From contig JAEXCS010000036.1 in assembly GCA_023402075.1 (NCBI GenBank), positions 1 through 59,372 on the forward strand: a stretch of 59,372 bases of DNA. Reading direction: 5' to 3'. The position numbers and the translations under genes were made by a program. Within the stretch, counting starts at the first letter, position 1, and every line of letters begins with the position of its first letter. The notes beneath the pieces were generated by a model. It did not search any database, was not told where the DNA came from, and saw only the letters and a program-made list of their open reading frames with translations. Source of the stretch: Bacillota bacterium. Its GTDB lineage: Bacteria > Bacillota > Clostridia > Oscillospirales > Oscillospiraceae. Below, piece after piece: positions 8,807 through 16,914 of this stretch.

Positions 8807-8835
8807 AGTATACCACAGGTACCCCTGCGTGTAAA
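8807..8835 (-). promoter_or_regulatory. Promoter of rodA
   Basis: Minus strand TTTACA, 17 bases, TATACT. The spacer contains CAGG-GGTA-CCTG, a short dyad. Confidence 0.75.
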
Positions 8836-8850
8836 CCGATGAAATTTGTT

Positions 8851-8879
8851 TTTACACAGAGAGAAATCTGTGCTATACT
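8851..8879 (+). promoter_or_regulatory. Promoter of tsaE-tsaB-upp
   Basis: Plus strand TTTACA, 17 bases, TATACT: the same two hexamers as the divergent rodA promoter. The spacer contains ACAGA-N6-TCTGT. Confidence 0.75.
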
Positions 8880-8968
8880 ATCTCCGGTAATTTTTTAGGG
8901 TCTGTTCACCGCATTTCCGGCTGTGGCCTGAAATTGCTGGACGGCGTCCCGGGAGAGGAGGCGGAAAA

Positions 8969-9397
8969 ATGGAGTATCTGTCCCACAGCGAGGCAGAGAC
9001 GGAATCAATCGGCGAGACGCTGGGAAAGCGTCTTGCGCCGGGAACTGTGCTGGCCTTTCAGGGCGAGCTGGGCATGGGGAAAACAGCGTTTACCCGGGGG
9101 CTTGCCCGGGGACTTGGCTGTACAGGTCGGGTCACCAGCCCTACCTTCACCATTGTCAATGAATACGAGGGCCGCATTCCTCTGTTTCACTTCGATATGT
9201 ACCGCCTGCCGGACTCCGACGCGCTGTTTGACATCGGCTGGGAGGATTACCCCGCCCGAGGCGGCGTATGCGCCGTGGAATGGAGCGAGCGGGTGGAGGA
9301 CGCGCTGCCGGAGGATACGGTGTGGGTGCGCTTTTCCCGCCGCCCGGAGAGCGACGACTGGCGAGGCATTACAGTGGAGGGAGTGGACGGCTTTTGA
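8969..9397 (+). CDS. tsaE: tRNA t6A biosynthesis ATPase TsaE
   Basis: 142 aa. P-loop ATPase of the YjeE family: Walker A GELGMGKTAF, then TSPTFTIVNEYEG and the FHFDMYRL motif. It drives turnover of the TsaB-TsaD-TsaE complex that puts threonylcarbamoyl on tRNA A37. Ribosome site GGAGGCGG. Its stop overlaps the TTG start of tsaB. tsaD is not in the window. Confidence 0.93.
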   Translation: MEYLSHSEAETESIGETLGKRLAPGTVLAFQGELGMGKTAFTRGLARGLGCTGRVTSPTFTIVNEYEGRIPLFHFDMYRLPDSDALFDIGWEDYPARGGVCAVEWSERVEDALPEDTVWVRFSRRPESDDWRGITVEGVDGF

Positions 9398-10104
9398 AAA
9401 TTTTAGCGCTGGAAACCTCTGCAAAGGCGTGCTCCGCCGCCGTGACGGAGGACGAGCAGGTGCTGGCCTCCTGCTATCAGAACACCGGGCTGACCCACAG
9501 CCGAACCCTGATGCCCATGGTAGAATCCCTGCTGAAAAACGCGGATTTAAGCATGGCTGATCTGGGCCTGATTGCGGTTGCCGCCGGACCGGGGTCTTTT
9601 ACCGGAATCCGCATCGGCGTTGCTGCCGCCAAGGGACTGGCCTTTGCCGCAAATCTTCCCGCCGCAGGCGTTTCCACGCTGTACGCCATGGCGTTGGGAC
9701 TGAGCCATCTGGACGGCCTGATTATCTGCGCCATGGACGCCCGCAGGGCGCAGATTTACAACGCGCTGTTTGAAGCGAAGGGCGGCAGGCTTACCCGTCT
9801 GTGCGAGGACCGGGCCGTCAGCCTTGCGGACTTGGCTGAGGAGCTGCGCGGCGATCCCCGCCCGCTCATTGCCGTGGGCGATGGCGGCGCGCTGTGCCAA
9901 AGGGCGCTGGAGGAAGCCGGAATTTTCTGCGCCTTGGCCCCTGCAAGGCTTCTGCACCAGCACGCCGTGGGTGTGGCTCTTGCCGCCGGAGAGCTGGCCG
10001 AAATTGGCACGCTGACCACAGCCCAGAACCTATCCCCCGTATATCTGCGCCCCGCTCAGGCGGAGCGGCTGCGAGACAGAATAAAGAAGGAGAACGCGAC
10101 ATGA
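9394..10104 (+). CDS. tsaB: t6A biosynthesis scaffold protein TsaB
   Basis: 236 aa, Kae1/YgjD-like ASKHA-fold protein (YeaZ). Starts with the usual MKILALETSAKACSAAV and contains VAAGPGSFTGIRIGVAAAKGLA. Partner of TsaD and TsaE. The best start is TTG at 9394, overlapping the tsaE stop (TTTTGA) and preceded by GGAGGG about 12 bases upstream; there is no ATG near the family's usual N-terminus. No acetyltransferase (rimI) follows, unlike many Firmicutes; upp comes next instead. Confidence 0.9.
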   Translation: MKILALETSAKACSAAVTEDEQVLASCYQNTGLTHSRTLMPMVESLLKNADLSMADLGLIAVAAGPGSFTGIRIGVAAAKGLAFAANLPAAGVSTLYAMALGLSHLDGLIICAMDARRAQIYNALFEAKGGRLTRLCEDRAVSLADLAEELRGDPRPLIAVGDGGALCQRALEEAGIFCALAPARLLHQHAVGVALAAGELAEIGTLTTAQNLSPVYLRPAQAERLRDRIKKENAT

Positions 10105-10733
10105 ACGACAACACCCACATTCTGAACCATCCCCTGCTTCAGCACAAGCTGACCATCCTGCGCAACAAGGACACCAGCACCAAGGACTTCCGGGAACTGG
10201 TGTGCGAAATTGCCATGCTGATGACCTACGAGGCCACTCGCGACCTGCCTCTGGAGGATGTTGAGGTGGAAACCCCCGTGGCTCCCGGCGTTTTCAAAAC
10301 TCTGGCGGGCAAAAAGCTTGCCATCGTGCCCATTCTGCGGGCAGGCCTTGGCATGGTGGACGGCGTTTTGAAAATGATTCCCGCCGCCCGGGTGGGTCAC
10401 ATCGGTCTGTTCCGGGACCCGGAGACACTGGAACCGGTGAAGTATTACTGCAAAATGCCCGCCGATATCGCGGAGCGGGACGTGATTATCGTGGACCCCA
10501 TGCTTGCCACCGGCGGCTCCGCCTCCGCCGCCATCACCTTTATGAAAGAATACGGCTGCAAGCACATCAAGCTGATGGACGTGCTGGCCGCACCGGAGGG
10601 CATCAAGCGCGTGGAGAAGGACCACCCCGATGTGGAAATCTACATCGCGGCTCTGGACGACCACCTGAATGACCACGGCTATATCGTCCCCGGTCTTGGA
10701 GACGCGGGGGATCGGATTTTCGGCACCAAGTGA
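10101..10733 (+). CDS. upp: Uracil phosphoribosyltransferase
   Basis: 210 aa. Converts uracil and PRPP to UMP. Shows the PRPP loop VDPMLATGGSASAAI, the early PILRAGLGM and the C-terminal uracil-binding YIVPGLGDAGDRIFGTK. Length and ends match the family. The start ATG overlaps the tsaB stop (ATGA), with AAGGAG upstream, so it is translationally coupled to a tRNA-modification gene. A strong terminator follows. Confidence 0.95.
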   Translation: MNDNTHILNHPLLQHKLTILRNKDTSTKDFRELVCEIAMLMTYEATRDLPLEDVEVETPVAPGVFKTLAGKKLAIVPILRAGLGMVDGVLKMIPAARVGHIGLFRDPETLEPVKYYCKMPADIAERDVIIVDPMLATGGSASAAITFMKEYGCKHIKLMDVLAAPEGIKRVEKDHPDVEIYIAALDDHLNDHGYIVPGLGDAGDRIFGTK

Positions 10734-10812
10734 TTTATCTCGCGGGACGGAACGCCTGTGCGCTTCTAAACCGCCTGCGCTCTTTTTGAGATTGTATTGC
10801 CCTCAAATTTTC

Positions 10813-10855
10813 AAAAAATGGGTCCCGCCGCTTTTAAACGGCGGGACCCATTTTT
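10813..10855. terminator. Bidirectional terminator after upp
   Basis: Long perfect stem AAATGGGTCCCGCCG / CGGCGGGACCCATTT around CTTTTAAA, with T-runs readable on both strands. Confidence 0.9.
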
Positions 10856-10928
10856 AGTCCTAATTATTTCAAAAAGGCCAAATTTTTCTAAAAGGCGTTT
10901 TGGAAATGCCAAAACAACCTGAAAACCT

Positions 10929-10951
10929 TCAGGCACTTAACAGTGCCTGAA
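10929..10951 (-). terminator. Hairpin at the end of the selenium operon
   Basis: TTCAGGCACT / AGTGCCTGAA around TAAC, about 50 bases beyond the last selenium-operon gene and followed on the minus strand by GGTTTTC. Probable terminator, weak T-run. Confidence 0.5.
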
Positions 10952-10999
10952 ATCTTTCCAGCGCTCACTTGAAATGCGGAGAATCCTGTCCGCCGCGCG

Positions 11000-11242
11000 T
11001 CACGCGTTTTTAATCAGTACGGTGTACCGCTCTTCGGCTTCCAGCGTGCAGACCTGCTCCATGTCCGCGTCCATTTCCGAAAGGCAGGGATCCTCTGCCT
11101 CATAGCGCAGACAGGTGCCACAGGAGGAGCTGAGCTTCCGGGGCGTGGGCATCATCTTGGCGGAAATTCCCCGGGCGGACAGCGCGCGGGCAGTGGTCAG
11201 CGCCGCCAGATGGGTGTAAAATGTGGCGACGTAGCAGCTCAT
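11000..11242 (-). CDS. DUF3343 protein, predicted selenium/sulfur carrier partner
   Basis: 80 aa from MSCYVATFYTHLAALTTARAL. The ATG overlaps the stop of the preceding TusA-like gene (ATGA). It has the DUF3343 pattern: an N-terminal helix for handling small substrates, PTPRKLSSSCGTCLRYE with a CGTC pair, and a short C-terminal beta strand. DUF3343 genes are commonly found next to YedE/YedF-type genes and are thought to act as Se/S carriers. The two cysteines of CGTC are candidate ligands or acceptors. Biochemical role not established. Confidence 0.8.
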   Translation of the reverse strand: MSCYVATFYTHLAALTTARALSARGISAKMMPTPRKLSSSCGTCLRYEAEDPCLSEMDADMEQVCTLEAEERYTVLIKNA

Positions 11243-11442
11243 TTTTTCAGCAGCAGGCGGAAGTCCCGCCCCTCCGGCGTTACGGACACCTGATATCCGC
11301 TGCCGCCCGCATAGCGGGTCACGTTTTCCACGGAGCACTGGTTGTCCACCAAAACCTCCAGCTCCGCAGGACTGCTCTGCTTCACCTCTTTTTGCACCAT
11401 CACCACGGGTGTGGGGCAGGAATATCCTCTTGCGTCAATCAT
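11239..11442 (-). CDS. TusA/YedF-family sulfurtransferase-like protein
   Basis: 67 aa. SirA/TusA fold; the N-terminal DARGYSCPTPVVMVQKEV includes the CPxP motif with the reactive Cys. It lies in an operon between a YedE-type transporter and DUF3343, the standard arrangement in selenium-using Clostridia, so persulfide or perselenide transfer is likely. Lacks the C-terminal extension of full-length YedF. Start ATG has GGAGG upstream. Confidence 0.87.
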   Translation of the reverse strand: MIDARGYSCPTPVVMVQKEVKQSSPAELEVLVDNQCSVENVTRYAGGSGYQVSVTPEGRDFRLLLKK

Positions 11443-11457
11443 TGTGAATTCCTCCTC

Positions 11458-12573
11458 TTATACCGCCGTCGTCTGCCGGGCGGCAACTTTTTCCTCTTTC
11501 GGCAGGTTTACCACGGAAATCACGGCCAACACCGCAAAGCCCAGAAGCACCGCGACCTTACCGGTGTTGGAGATTCCACCCACCACCAGCTCCTTGGCCT
11601 CGTTCAGCGCGTCGGGATTGCCTGCAAGACCGAAGTTGTGGGCCAGCGCACCGCCCACGATCATTCCAAACACGGTGACGGCGGAATCGCCGTTGCCCTC
11701 GCCCGCCAGAATCAACTGGCGCAGAGGACAGCCGCCCAGCAGCACGGAACCCCAGCCCACCAGCGTCATGCCTAGCAGATTCCACAGGTGGCTGCTGTGG
11801 GCAATGGGCTGAAGCGTAAATCCAAAGTGGAAATTCCCATTGATGAGGTTGCCCACCAGCACCACCAGGAAAATGGCAATAAAGCCATATAAAAGCTTAA
11901 AATCTTGGAACAGCAGCGCATCCCGGATGCCGCCCACGGTGCACAGTCTGGCCCGCTGGGCAAGAGCGCCTACCACCAGAGCAACCACCAGCGCAATCAG
12001 AGCGGGTGCGTGCTTGGAGCCGGGACCTTCCTCGCTGAACCTCAGCAGTGTGGGAACCGCCAGCAGAATCAGCAGCAGCCCCGCCATCACGGCGGGCAGC
12101 ACGCCGCCCTCGGCCCGGCCCACCTCATAGGCGCGCTTCAAAGAGAAGCCCCGCTTGAGGAACTGAACGCCCACCAGAATACCCAGCGTGAAGCCCGCAA
12201 GGCCCACCAGTGCATTGGCATCCCCTCCGCCAAGGCGCAGAACCATCCGCAGCGGGCAGCCCAAAAATGCCAGCGCACCGATCATGACGAAGACGCCCAG
12301 AACAAACCGCGTGGCAGGAGAAGACCCCGCTTTCGCCCGGAATTCCTTTCCAGCCACGGACATGATAAACGCGCCCAGCACCAGTCCGATGACCTCGGGA
12401 CGGGCATACTGCACCTTGGCCGCACCGTGAAGACCCACCGCACCCGCAATGTCCCGCAGGAAGCAGGCAATACAAAATCCCATGTTGGCAGGGTTTCCCA
12501 GCATTGTCAGCGCCACCGCCGCCAGACCCACCAGCCCGCCGGCAGCTACCACAACCCAATTCACCTTTTTCAT
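11458..12573 (-). CDS. yedE: YedE-family putative selenium transporter
   Basis: 371 aa, about ten membrane helices in two related halves, each with a conserved GCPLR-type signature (FLGCPLRMVLRLGGGDANALVG and LLGGCPLRQLILAGEGNGD). These Cys-containing YeeE/YedE motifs are where thiosulfate- or selenium-type substrates are handled. CIACFLRDIAG near the N-terminus adds two more Cys. First gene of a three-gene operon with TusA-like and DUF3343. The family assignment to selenium is a comparative-genomics prediction. Start ATG 12573 follows GGGAGAG. Confidence 0.88.
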   Translation of the reverse strand: MKKVNWVVVAAGGLVGLAAVALTMLGNPANMGFCIACFLRDIAGAVGLHGAAKVQYARPEVIGLVLGAFIMSVAGKEFRAKAGSSPATRFVLGVFVMIGALAFLGCPLRMVLRLGGGDANALVGLAGFTLGILVGVQFLKRGFSLKRAYEVGRAEGGVLPAVMAGLLLILLAVPTLLRFSEEGPGSKHAPALIALVVALVVGALAQRARLCTVGGIRDALLFQDFKLLYGFIAIFLVVLVGNLINGNFHFGFTLQPIAHSSHLWNLLGMTLVGWGSVLLGGCPLRQLILAGEGNGDSAVTVFGMIVGGALAHNFGLAGNPDALNEAKELVVGGISNTGKVAVLLGFAVLAVISVVNLPKEEKVAARQTTAV

Positions 12574-12628
12574 TTCAACTCTCCCAGCTTTATAAAATTT
12601 CCGTATTTTTCCACGGTTACTGTAAATT

Positions 12629-12658
12629 ATTATAAAATCATTTCAATAAAAAGGCCAA
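12629..12658 (-). promoter_or_regulatory. Promoter of the yedE operon
   Basis: Minus strand TTGGCC, 18 bases, TATAAT, about 55 bases before yedE. Confidence 0.65.
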
Positions 12659-12685
12659 TCTTTGTTTACAATTTCGCAACAGTTA

Positions 12686-12704
12686 CTATCGCTTTTTACG
12701 ATAG
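12686..12704. promoter_or_regulatory. LysR-type operator upstream of yedE
   Basis: Perfect dyad CTATCG-N7-CGATAG that contains the classic LysR T-N11-A spacing (T at 12689, A at 12701). It lies about 30 bases upstream of the yedE -35 and directly downstream of a LysR gene. Fits an activation site for that regulator. Confidence 0.6.
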
Positions 12705-12715
12705 ACATTGTTTTT

Positions 12716-12754
12716 TTACAAAAAAAGCGGAGAGCGGGCCGTTCCGCTCTCCGT
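12716..12754 (-). terminator. Terminator of the LysR gene
   Basis: Minus strand CGGAGAGCGG / CCGCTCTCCG hairpin followed by CTTTTTTT, immediately after the LysR stop codon. Confidence 0.9.
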
Positions 12755-12757
12755 ATG

Positions 12758-13663
12758 TTATCGTTTCAGCTCCGCTTTCAGATATCCCACAAAGTCCCGC
12801 TCCGTCCGGCTGAGACTTACATCCCTGCGCCAGACAAGGTAAATCCGCCGGGAAAAGCCTTCCTCATCCAGCTCAAAGGTCAGCAGCCGCCCGGCCTCCG
12901 CTTCCTCCCGCACGGACAGCTCCGACATTACGGAAACGCCCATCCCTCCCGCCACGCTGCGGCGGATGGCCTCCGGGTTATCCATGCAGGCAACGACATG
13001 CAGCTTCTCAGGAAAAATGCCGTGCTTTCTCCAATATGTCTCCGCAGCCTGACGGGTACCGGAGGTTTCCTCCCGGATAATGTAAGGCTCGTCCAGCAGG
13101 TCCCGTCCGCAGGCCCCCCGTACCTTCAGTGCCTGAAACCGCTCCGTGGAGGCGGTGACCAACACCAATCGGTCTTCGCACAGCGTCTGGCAGGAAAAGG
13201 TTCGCCGGTCCGGCGCAGCGCCCACCACGCCGATGCGCACCTCGCCCTGACTCAAAAGGCTGTGAATCTGCGCACTGTCTCCCCGGCGGAGAAGGAATCG
13301 GCTCTCGCCATGGTGCCGGAGAAAGCCGGGCAGCAGCCCCGGCAGCAGATACTGGGCCGGGACCGTGGATGCGCCGACGCTCAGTTCCACCCGTCCTTCC
13401 GCTGCCATGGGGTCTTGCAGCAGGCGGCAGCGATCCAGAATGTCCCTTGCCGCGCCATAAACCCGGCGGCCCTCTTCGGTCAGCGTCAGCTTGCGCCGTG
13501 CGCCCCGCAGAATCAGTTGAACCCCCATGGCCTCCTCCAAGGCCAGAATATGGGCGCTGACGGTGGACTGCGTGAGATAAAGCTCCTCCGCCGCTCTGGT
13601 AAAGCTGCCGTATTCCGCCGTAGCGGTGAACGCCTCCAACTGTTTCAAATTGATTCTCAGCAT
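12758..13663 (-). CDS. LysR-family regulator, probably of the yedE selenium operon
   Basis: 301 aa from MLRINLKQLEAF. N-terminal winged HTH (TATAEYGSFTRAAEELYLTQSTVSAHILALEEAMG) and a C-terminal periplasmic-binding-like effector domain. Start chosen at 13663 because GAGGATGG lies just upstream and the family usually begins there; GTG/ATG codons further up extend into the leader. Same orientation and directly upstream of yedE, with a T-N11-A dyad between, so it probably controls selenium uptake. It has its own promoter and terminator. Effector unknown. The fold also resembles CysB/CysL-type sulfur regulators. Confidence 0.85.
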   Translation of the reverse strand: MLRINLKQLEAFTATAEYGSFTRAAEELYLTQSTVSAHILALEEAMGVQLILRGARRKLTLTEEGRRVYGAARDILDRCRLLQDPMAAEGRVELSVGASTVPAQYLLPGLLPGFLRHHGESRFLLRRGDSAQIHSLLSQGEVRIGVVGAAPDRRTFSCQTLCEDRLVLVTASTERFQALKVRGACGRDLLDEPYIIREETSGTRQAAETYWRKHGIFPEKLHVVACMDNPEAIRRSVAGGMGVSVMSELSVREEAEAGRLLTFELDEEGFSRRIYLVWRRDVSLSRTERDFVGYLKAELKR

Positions 13664-13767
13664 ATCCATCCTCACAATCCCGGCGGTGATCGCTCCTGCC
13701 CGGACAATCTGGCTCTGCGCCCCGTATCGCCGGACATAAAGACGGCGCAAAAGCTCTTTGTTGCTCT

Positions 13768-13797
13768 ATGATAGGGCTTCTTCCCCCAGACTGTCAA
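13768..13797 (-). promoter_or_regulatory. Promoter of the LysR gene
   Basis: Minus strand TTGACA, 18 bases, TATCAT, about 100 bases upstream of the chosen start. Confidence 0.7.
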
Positions 13798-13880
13798 CCC
13801 CTCCCCGCTTTTCGACAGATTTTGCGGCAGTCCTGTCCTAAAATGAAACCCGGGCGCAAGGCGTGTGTCCGGGAGGAATT

Positions 13881-14060
13881 ATGAAGCATATTTTTTGCCT
13901 GCCACCGCACATCCGGCTGCTGCTGGGCGCTCTGTCCGTCGCGTCAGGACTTTTTTTGTCGTGGACTATTTGTGAAACAGACGGGCTGGGGCTGCTGATT
14001 CTGCTGCCCTTTGCCGCTTTTTTTATCCGGCTGAACCCCGAACTGTGGCGCGGCCAATAG
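13881..14060 (+). CDS. Small two-helix membrane protein, unknown
   Basis: 59 aa. GGGAGGAATT precedes the ATG at the right spacing, which is the main evidence that this is a gene. Hydrophobic segments at about residues 12-30 (LLLGALSVASGLFLSWTI) and 35-48 (LGLLILLPFAAFFI). No family recognised. It stands alone between the LysR gene (divergent) and the next unknown gene. Could be a false positive in GC-rich DNA. Confidence 0.5.
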   Translation: MKHIFCLPPHIRLLLGALSVASGLFLSWTICETDGLGLLILLPFAAFFIRLNPELWRGQ

Positions 14061-14195
14061 CATATTTTAAAGAACCTCTGTCTTCCCCACCCGATCCGTT
14101 TTTCAAAGGGCGCCGCCTTGGCATCCAAATTTTAAAATTGCACAAAATTCTGTGTTATTCCGCTCTGGCCCGTCATAAAGTGCGGTAGGAGAGGA

Positions 14196-14597
14196 GTGAT
14201 TGAGGACGTGTTTACCCAGCTAATCAACCCCAGCGTGGATGTCTACAACATTGAAACAGGCGTATTTTGGGGTGAAGCCCGGTTTACGCCCACGCAGGAA
14301 GCCGAACAGGCCCTATTAGATTGGATTAACTACGGAATCAAGCCAAAGTCCCTTTTGATGCTGGAGTCTAATTTCGAACCCTCCGAACAGTACAGCCCCA
14401 TTATCCCCAACCAAACCTATCGCCAGAATGGTATTTTCCGAGCACTGGTCAAAGACGGCAGCTCGGGACGATGGTTCCCCATCGAAGCGCGGATTACATA
14501 CGACTGGCGAACAAGAAGCGTGGAGCCGGGACTTCATTTCAACAGCGTGGAATTTGACAATATTCAATTACTTGACTTTACCGAATCCATTTACTGA
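14196..14597 (+). CDS. Hypothetical soluble protein
   Basis: 133 aa if it starts at GTG 14196. A second GTG at 14208 (MFTQLINPSVDVYN) has better spacing to the AGGAGAGGAG ribosome site, so the start is uncertain by four residues. No signal peptide or membrane segment. Aromatic- and acidic-rich (YNIETGVFWGEARFTP, WRTRSVEPGLHFNSVEFDN). I recognise no family. Followed by a terminator, so it is a single gene. Coding is supported by the ribosome site, length and normal codon use. Confidence 0.65.
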   Translation: MIEDVFTQLINPSVDVYNIETGVFWGEARFTPTQEAEQALLDWINYGIKPKSLLMLESNFEPSEQYSPIIPNQTYRQNGIFRALVKDGSSGRWFPIEARITYDWRTRSVEPGLHFNSVEFDNIQLLDFTESIY

Positions 14598-14659
14598 CCT
14601 CTCCGTATCCACAAAGCCACATTGAATTTTTCAGGCTGCATACGCCCTCATTTTATTTT

Positions 14660-14689
14660 AAAGGCACCGTCTTGGGACGGTGTCTTTTT
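14660..14689 (+). terminator. Terminator after the hypothetical gene
   Basis: GGCACCGTC / GACGGTGTC around TTGG, followed by TTTTTC. Confidence 0.85.
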
Positions 14690-14787
14690 CGCCGCCGTGC
14701 GCATAGGGGCAAATGTGCGCTACCTGCATAAGATGGAACAGCGAGCTGTTTCTCCCGTCAATTTTAACAGATGCAAGGTGTTTATAT

Positions 14788-16788
14788 ATGTATCAAATGT
14801 ATTCAAAAGCATGTCCTTCAAACTCCGTGCAGCACACGATCAAAAGCGGAGATACGCTCTGGAAGCTTTCACAGGCAAACGGTGTCAGCGTCCAGAGTAT
14901 TCTGGACCTCAACCCGGGCGTTGATCCACGGAATCTGAAGATCGGTGCAACCCTTTGCATTCCTGCTTCCACATCCTCCGAATCTCCATCGCGCCCATCC
15001 CCTTCACCCGCGCCCCGCACTTGCCCAAGGGGTGCCTCCTCGTACATAATTCGTACCGGAGACACGCTCTGGAAGCTTTCACAAAGTCATGGCGTCAGTT
15101 TGCAAAGCATTATGGACCTTAATCCGGGCGTGGATGCCCACAATCTACAAATCGGCGATGTAATTTGCATCCCCCAGTCCTCGGCGCCGCAGCCTGCCCC
15201 TCCCTCTACTCCCGCACCAACCGTTCCTGCACCAACCGTTCCTGCGCCAACCGTTCCTGCGCCAACTGTTCCTGCGCCAACTGTTCCTGCGCCAACCGTT
15301 CCCGCGCCAAAGCCGCCTACTGTCTGCGGAGAGGAAACTTTTTCTTATGCTGTTCAGCGGGGGGACACCCTGTGGAGGCTTGCGCAGGCTTTCGGTGTCA
15401 GCGTGGAAAGCATTCTCAAGCTTAACCCCGGGCTGGAAGCCGATAATTTGCAGGCCGGTGACGTGATCTGCGTCCCCCTTGCTCCCGCCCCGAAGCCCGT
15501 TACGCCCATGCCAAAACCCGTTACGCCCAAGCCAAAGCCCCCCATCGTCTGCGGGGACGGCACCTTCTCCTACACGGTGCAACGGGAAGATACCCTCTGG
15601 AAGCTCGCCCAGATTTACGGTGTCAGCGTGGAAAGCATTCTCAAGCTTAACCCCGGGCTGGAAGCTCAAAATTTACAGGTGGGCACTGCCATCTGCATTC
15701 CTTTTGCCCCCGCACCGAAGCCCGTCACACCAGCGCCGAAGCCGGTTACTCCTGCGCCGAAGCCCGTCACGCCAGCGCCAAAACCGGTTACGCCTGCACC
15801 CAAGCCCCCCGTCGTCTGCGGGGACGATGCTTTCACCTATACGCTCCAGCGGGAGGACACTCTTTGGAAGCTTTCCCAGATTTACGGCGTCAGCGTGGAA
15901 AGCATTCTTAAGCTCAATCCCGGACTGGAAGTAAAAAATTTGCAGATTGGCGACGCAATCTGTATTCCCTTCGCTCCCGCGCCGGAGCCATCTATCCCAG
16001 GGCCGATCACGATTACGCCCCCCACCATTACGCCAATCAAAATTACGCCTCCCTCTATTAAGTTTCCGACCATTACGCCTACCGGCATTACGCCGCCTTC
16101 GATTACTATGCCCTCCATTACCCCGCCCACCGTCACTCCCCCTACCATTACCTACCCCTCTGAGACAAAGAAAGTCTCGGAATCCACCTCCACAACCCCG
16201 AAAACCACCACCACGCCGTCCTCTCCGGCCTCGATCTGTGGTGATGAAACCTTCTCCTATACGATTCGGCAGGGGGATACCCTCTGGAATCTCTCTCAGA
16301 CCTATGGTGTCAGCGTGCGGAGCATTCTTGACCTCAATGCCGGTCTGGACCCTCAAAATCTGCGTATTGGAAGCGTGATCTGCATTCCGGCCGATATGGA
16401 GCCGCCCGCACAGGCTCCCACACAGCCAGCCACACAACCAGCTACGCAGCCGTCCACGCAGACGCAGGCTTCCGCCGATACGTTCCTGTACAAAGTGAAA
16501 AAGTGCGACAACATCTGCAAAATTGCGAAAGCCCACTGCGTCAGCGTAGAGAGCATTATCCGAAGCAATCCCGGCATACAGCTTTACTGCCTGCGGGAGG
16601 GCACGTATATTCTCATTCCCATGAACCGCTGCCAAGGGGCGGCCTGCCGCTACACCGTCAAATCCGGAGACTCACTCAATCGGATTGCAAACCAGTTTAA
16701 CCTTCCTCCCGCGGCCATTATGGCGGCAAACCCCAATGTAGACTTCCACAATCTTGTGAAGTGCCAGCGCATCTGCATTCCCAAGTAA
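14788..16788 (+). CDS. Protein with eight LysM repeats
   Basis: 666 aa from MYQMYSKACPSN, with AAGGTG eight bases upstream. Eight LysM modules, each of the form (Y)x(V)xxGDTLWKLSQxxGVSVxSIxxLNPGLxxxNLxxGxxICIP. They are separated by proline-rich linkers: six APTVP units (15214-15303), a run of APKPVTP units near 15715-15800, and an isoleucine/threonine/proline stretch (about 16000-16155). Modules 7 and 8 are more divergent and cysteine-rich. There is no signal peptide, no transmembrane helix and no enzyme domain. LysM binds GlcNAc polymers such as peptidoglycan. Absence of a secretion signal suggests a spore-cortex or coat protein deposited from the mother cell (SafA-like) or a cytoplasmic precursor. 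Confidence 0.85.
   Translation: MYQMYSKACPSNSVQHTIKSGDTLWKLSQANGVSVQSILDLNPGVDPRNLKIGATLCIPASTSSESPSRPSPSPAPRTCPRGASSYIIRTGDTLWKLSQSHGVSLQSIMDLNPGVDAHNLQIGDVICIPQSSAPQPAPPSTPAPTVPAPTVPAPTVPAPTVPAPTVPAPTVPAPKPPTVCGEETFSYAVQRGDTLWRLAQAFGVSVESILKLNPGLEADNLQAGDVICVPLAPAPKPVTPMPKPVTPKPKPPIVCGDGTFSYTVQREDTLWKLAQIYGVSVESILKLNPGLEAQNLQVGTAICIPFAPAPKPVTPAPKPVTPAPKPVTPAPKPVTPAPKPPVVCGDDAFTYTLQREDTLWKLSQIYGVSVESILKLNPGLEVKNLQIGDAICIPFAPAPEPSIPGPITITPPTITPIKITPPSIKFPTITPTGITPPSITMPSITPPTVTPPTITYPSETKKVSESTSTTPKTTTTPSSPASICGDETFSYTIRQGDTLWNLSQTYGVSVRSILDLNAGLDPQNLRIGSVICIPADMEPPAQAPTQPATQPATQPSTQTQASADTFLYKVKKCDNICKIAKAHCVSVESIIRSNPGIQLYCLREGTYILIPMNRCQGAACRYTVKSGDSLNRIANQFNLPPAAIMAANPNVDFHNLVKCQRICIPK
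15214..15303 (+). repeat. Six tandem 15-bp units encoding APTVP
   Basis: Unit GCACCAACCGTTCCT with few third-position changes, in a linker between LysM modules 2 and 3. Prone to copy-number variation. Confidence 0.9.
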
Positions 16789-16914
16789 CAAATCTTCCGC
16801 ACTTTTTTCTCCTTCAAAATCGTGCAGGGGCCTTGCCAAAAGGTGGGACCTCTCAGTCCGTGGAAAAGCCCGGATGACACCTCCCAGCCATTTACGTTTT
16901 TCCGACAGACTGAA

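Noticed and set aside
13838..14128. Minus-strand 96-codon frame opposite the small membrane gene
   Set aside because: No ribosome site, basic low-complexity translation; the plus strand has GGGAGG before an ATG and clear hydrophobic helices.
15214..16160. Regularly spaced short repeats that could suggest a CRISPR array
   Set aside because: Units are 15 or 21 bases, contiguous, in frame and encode proline-rich linkers; there are no unique spacers and no cas genes.
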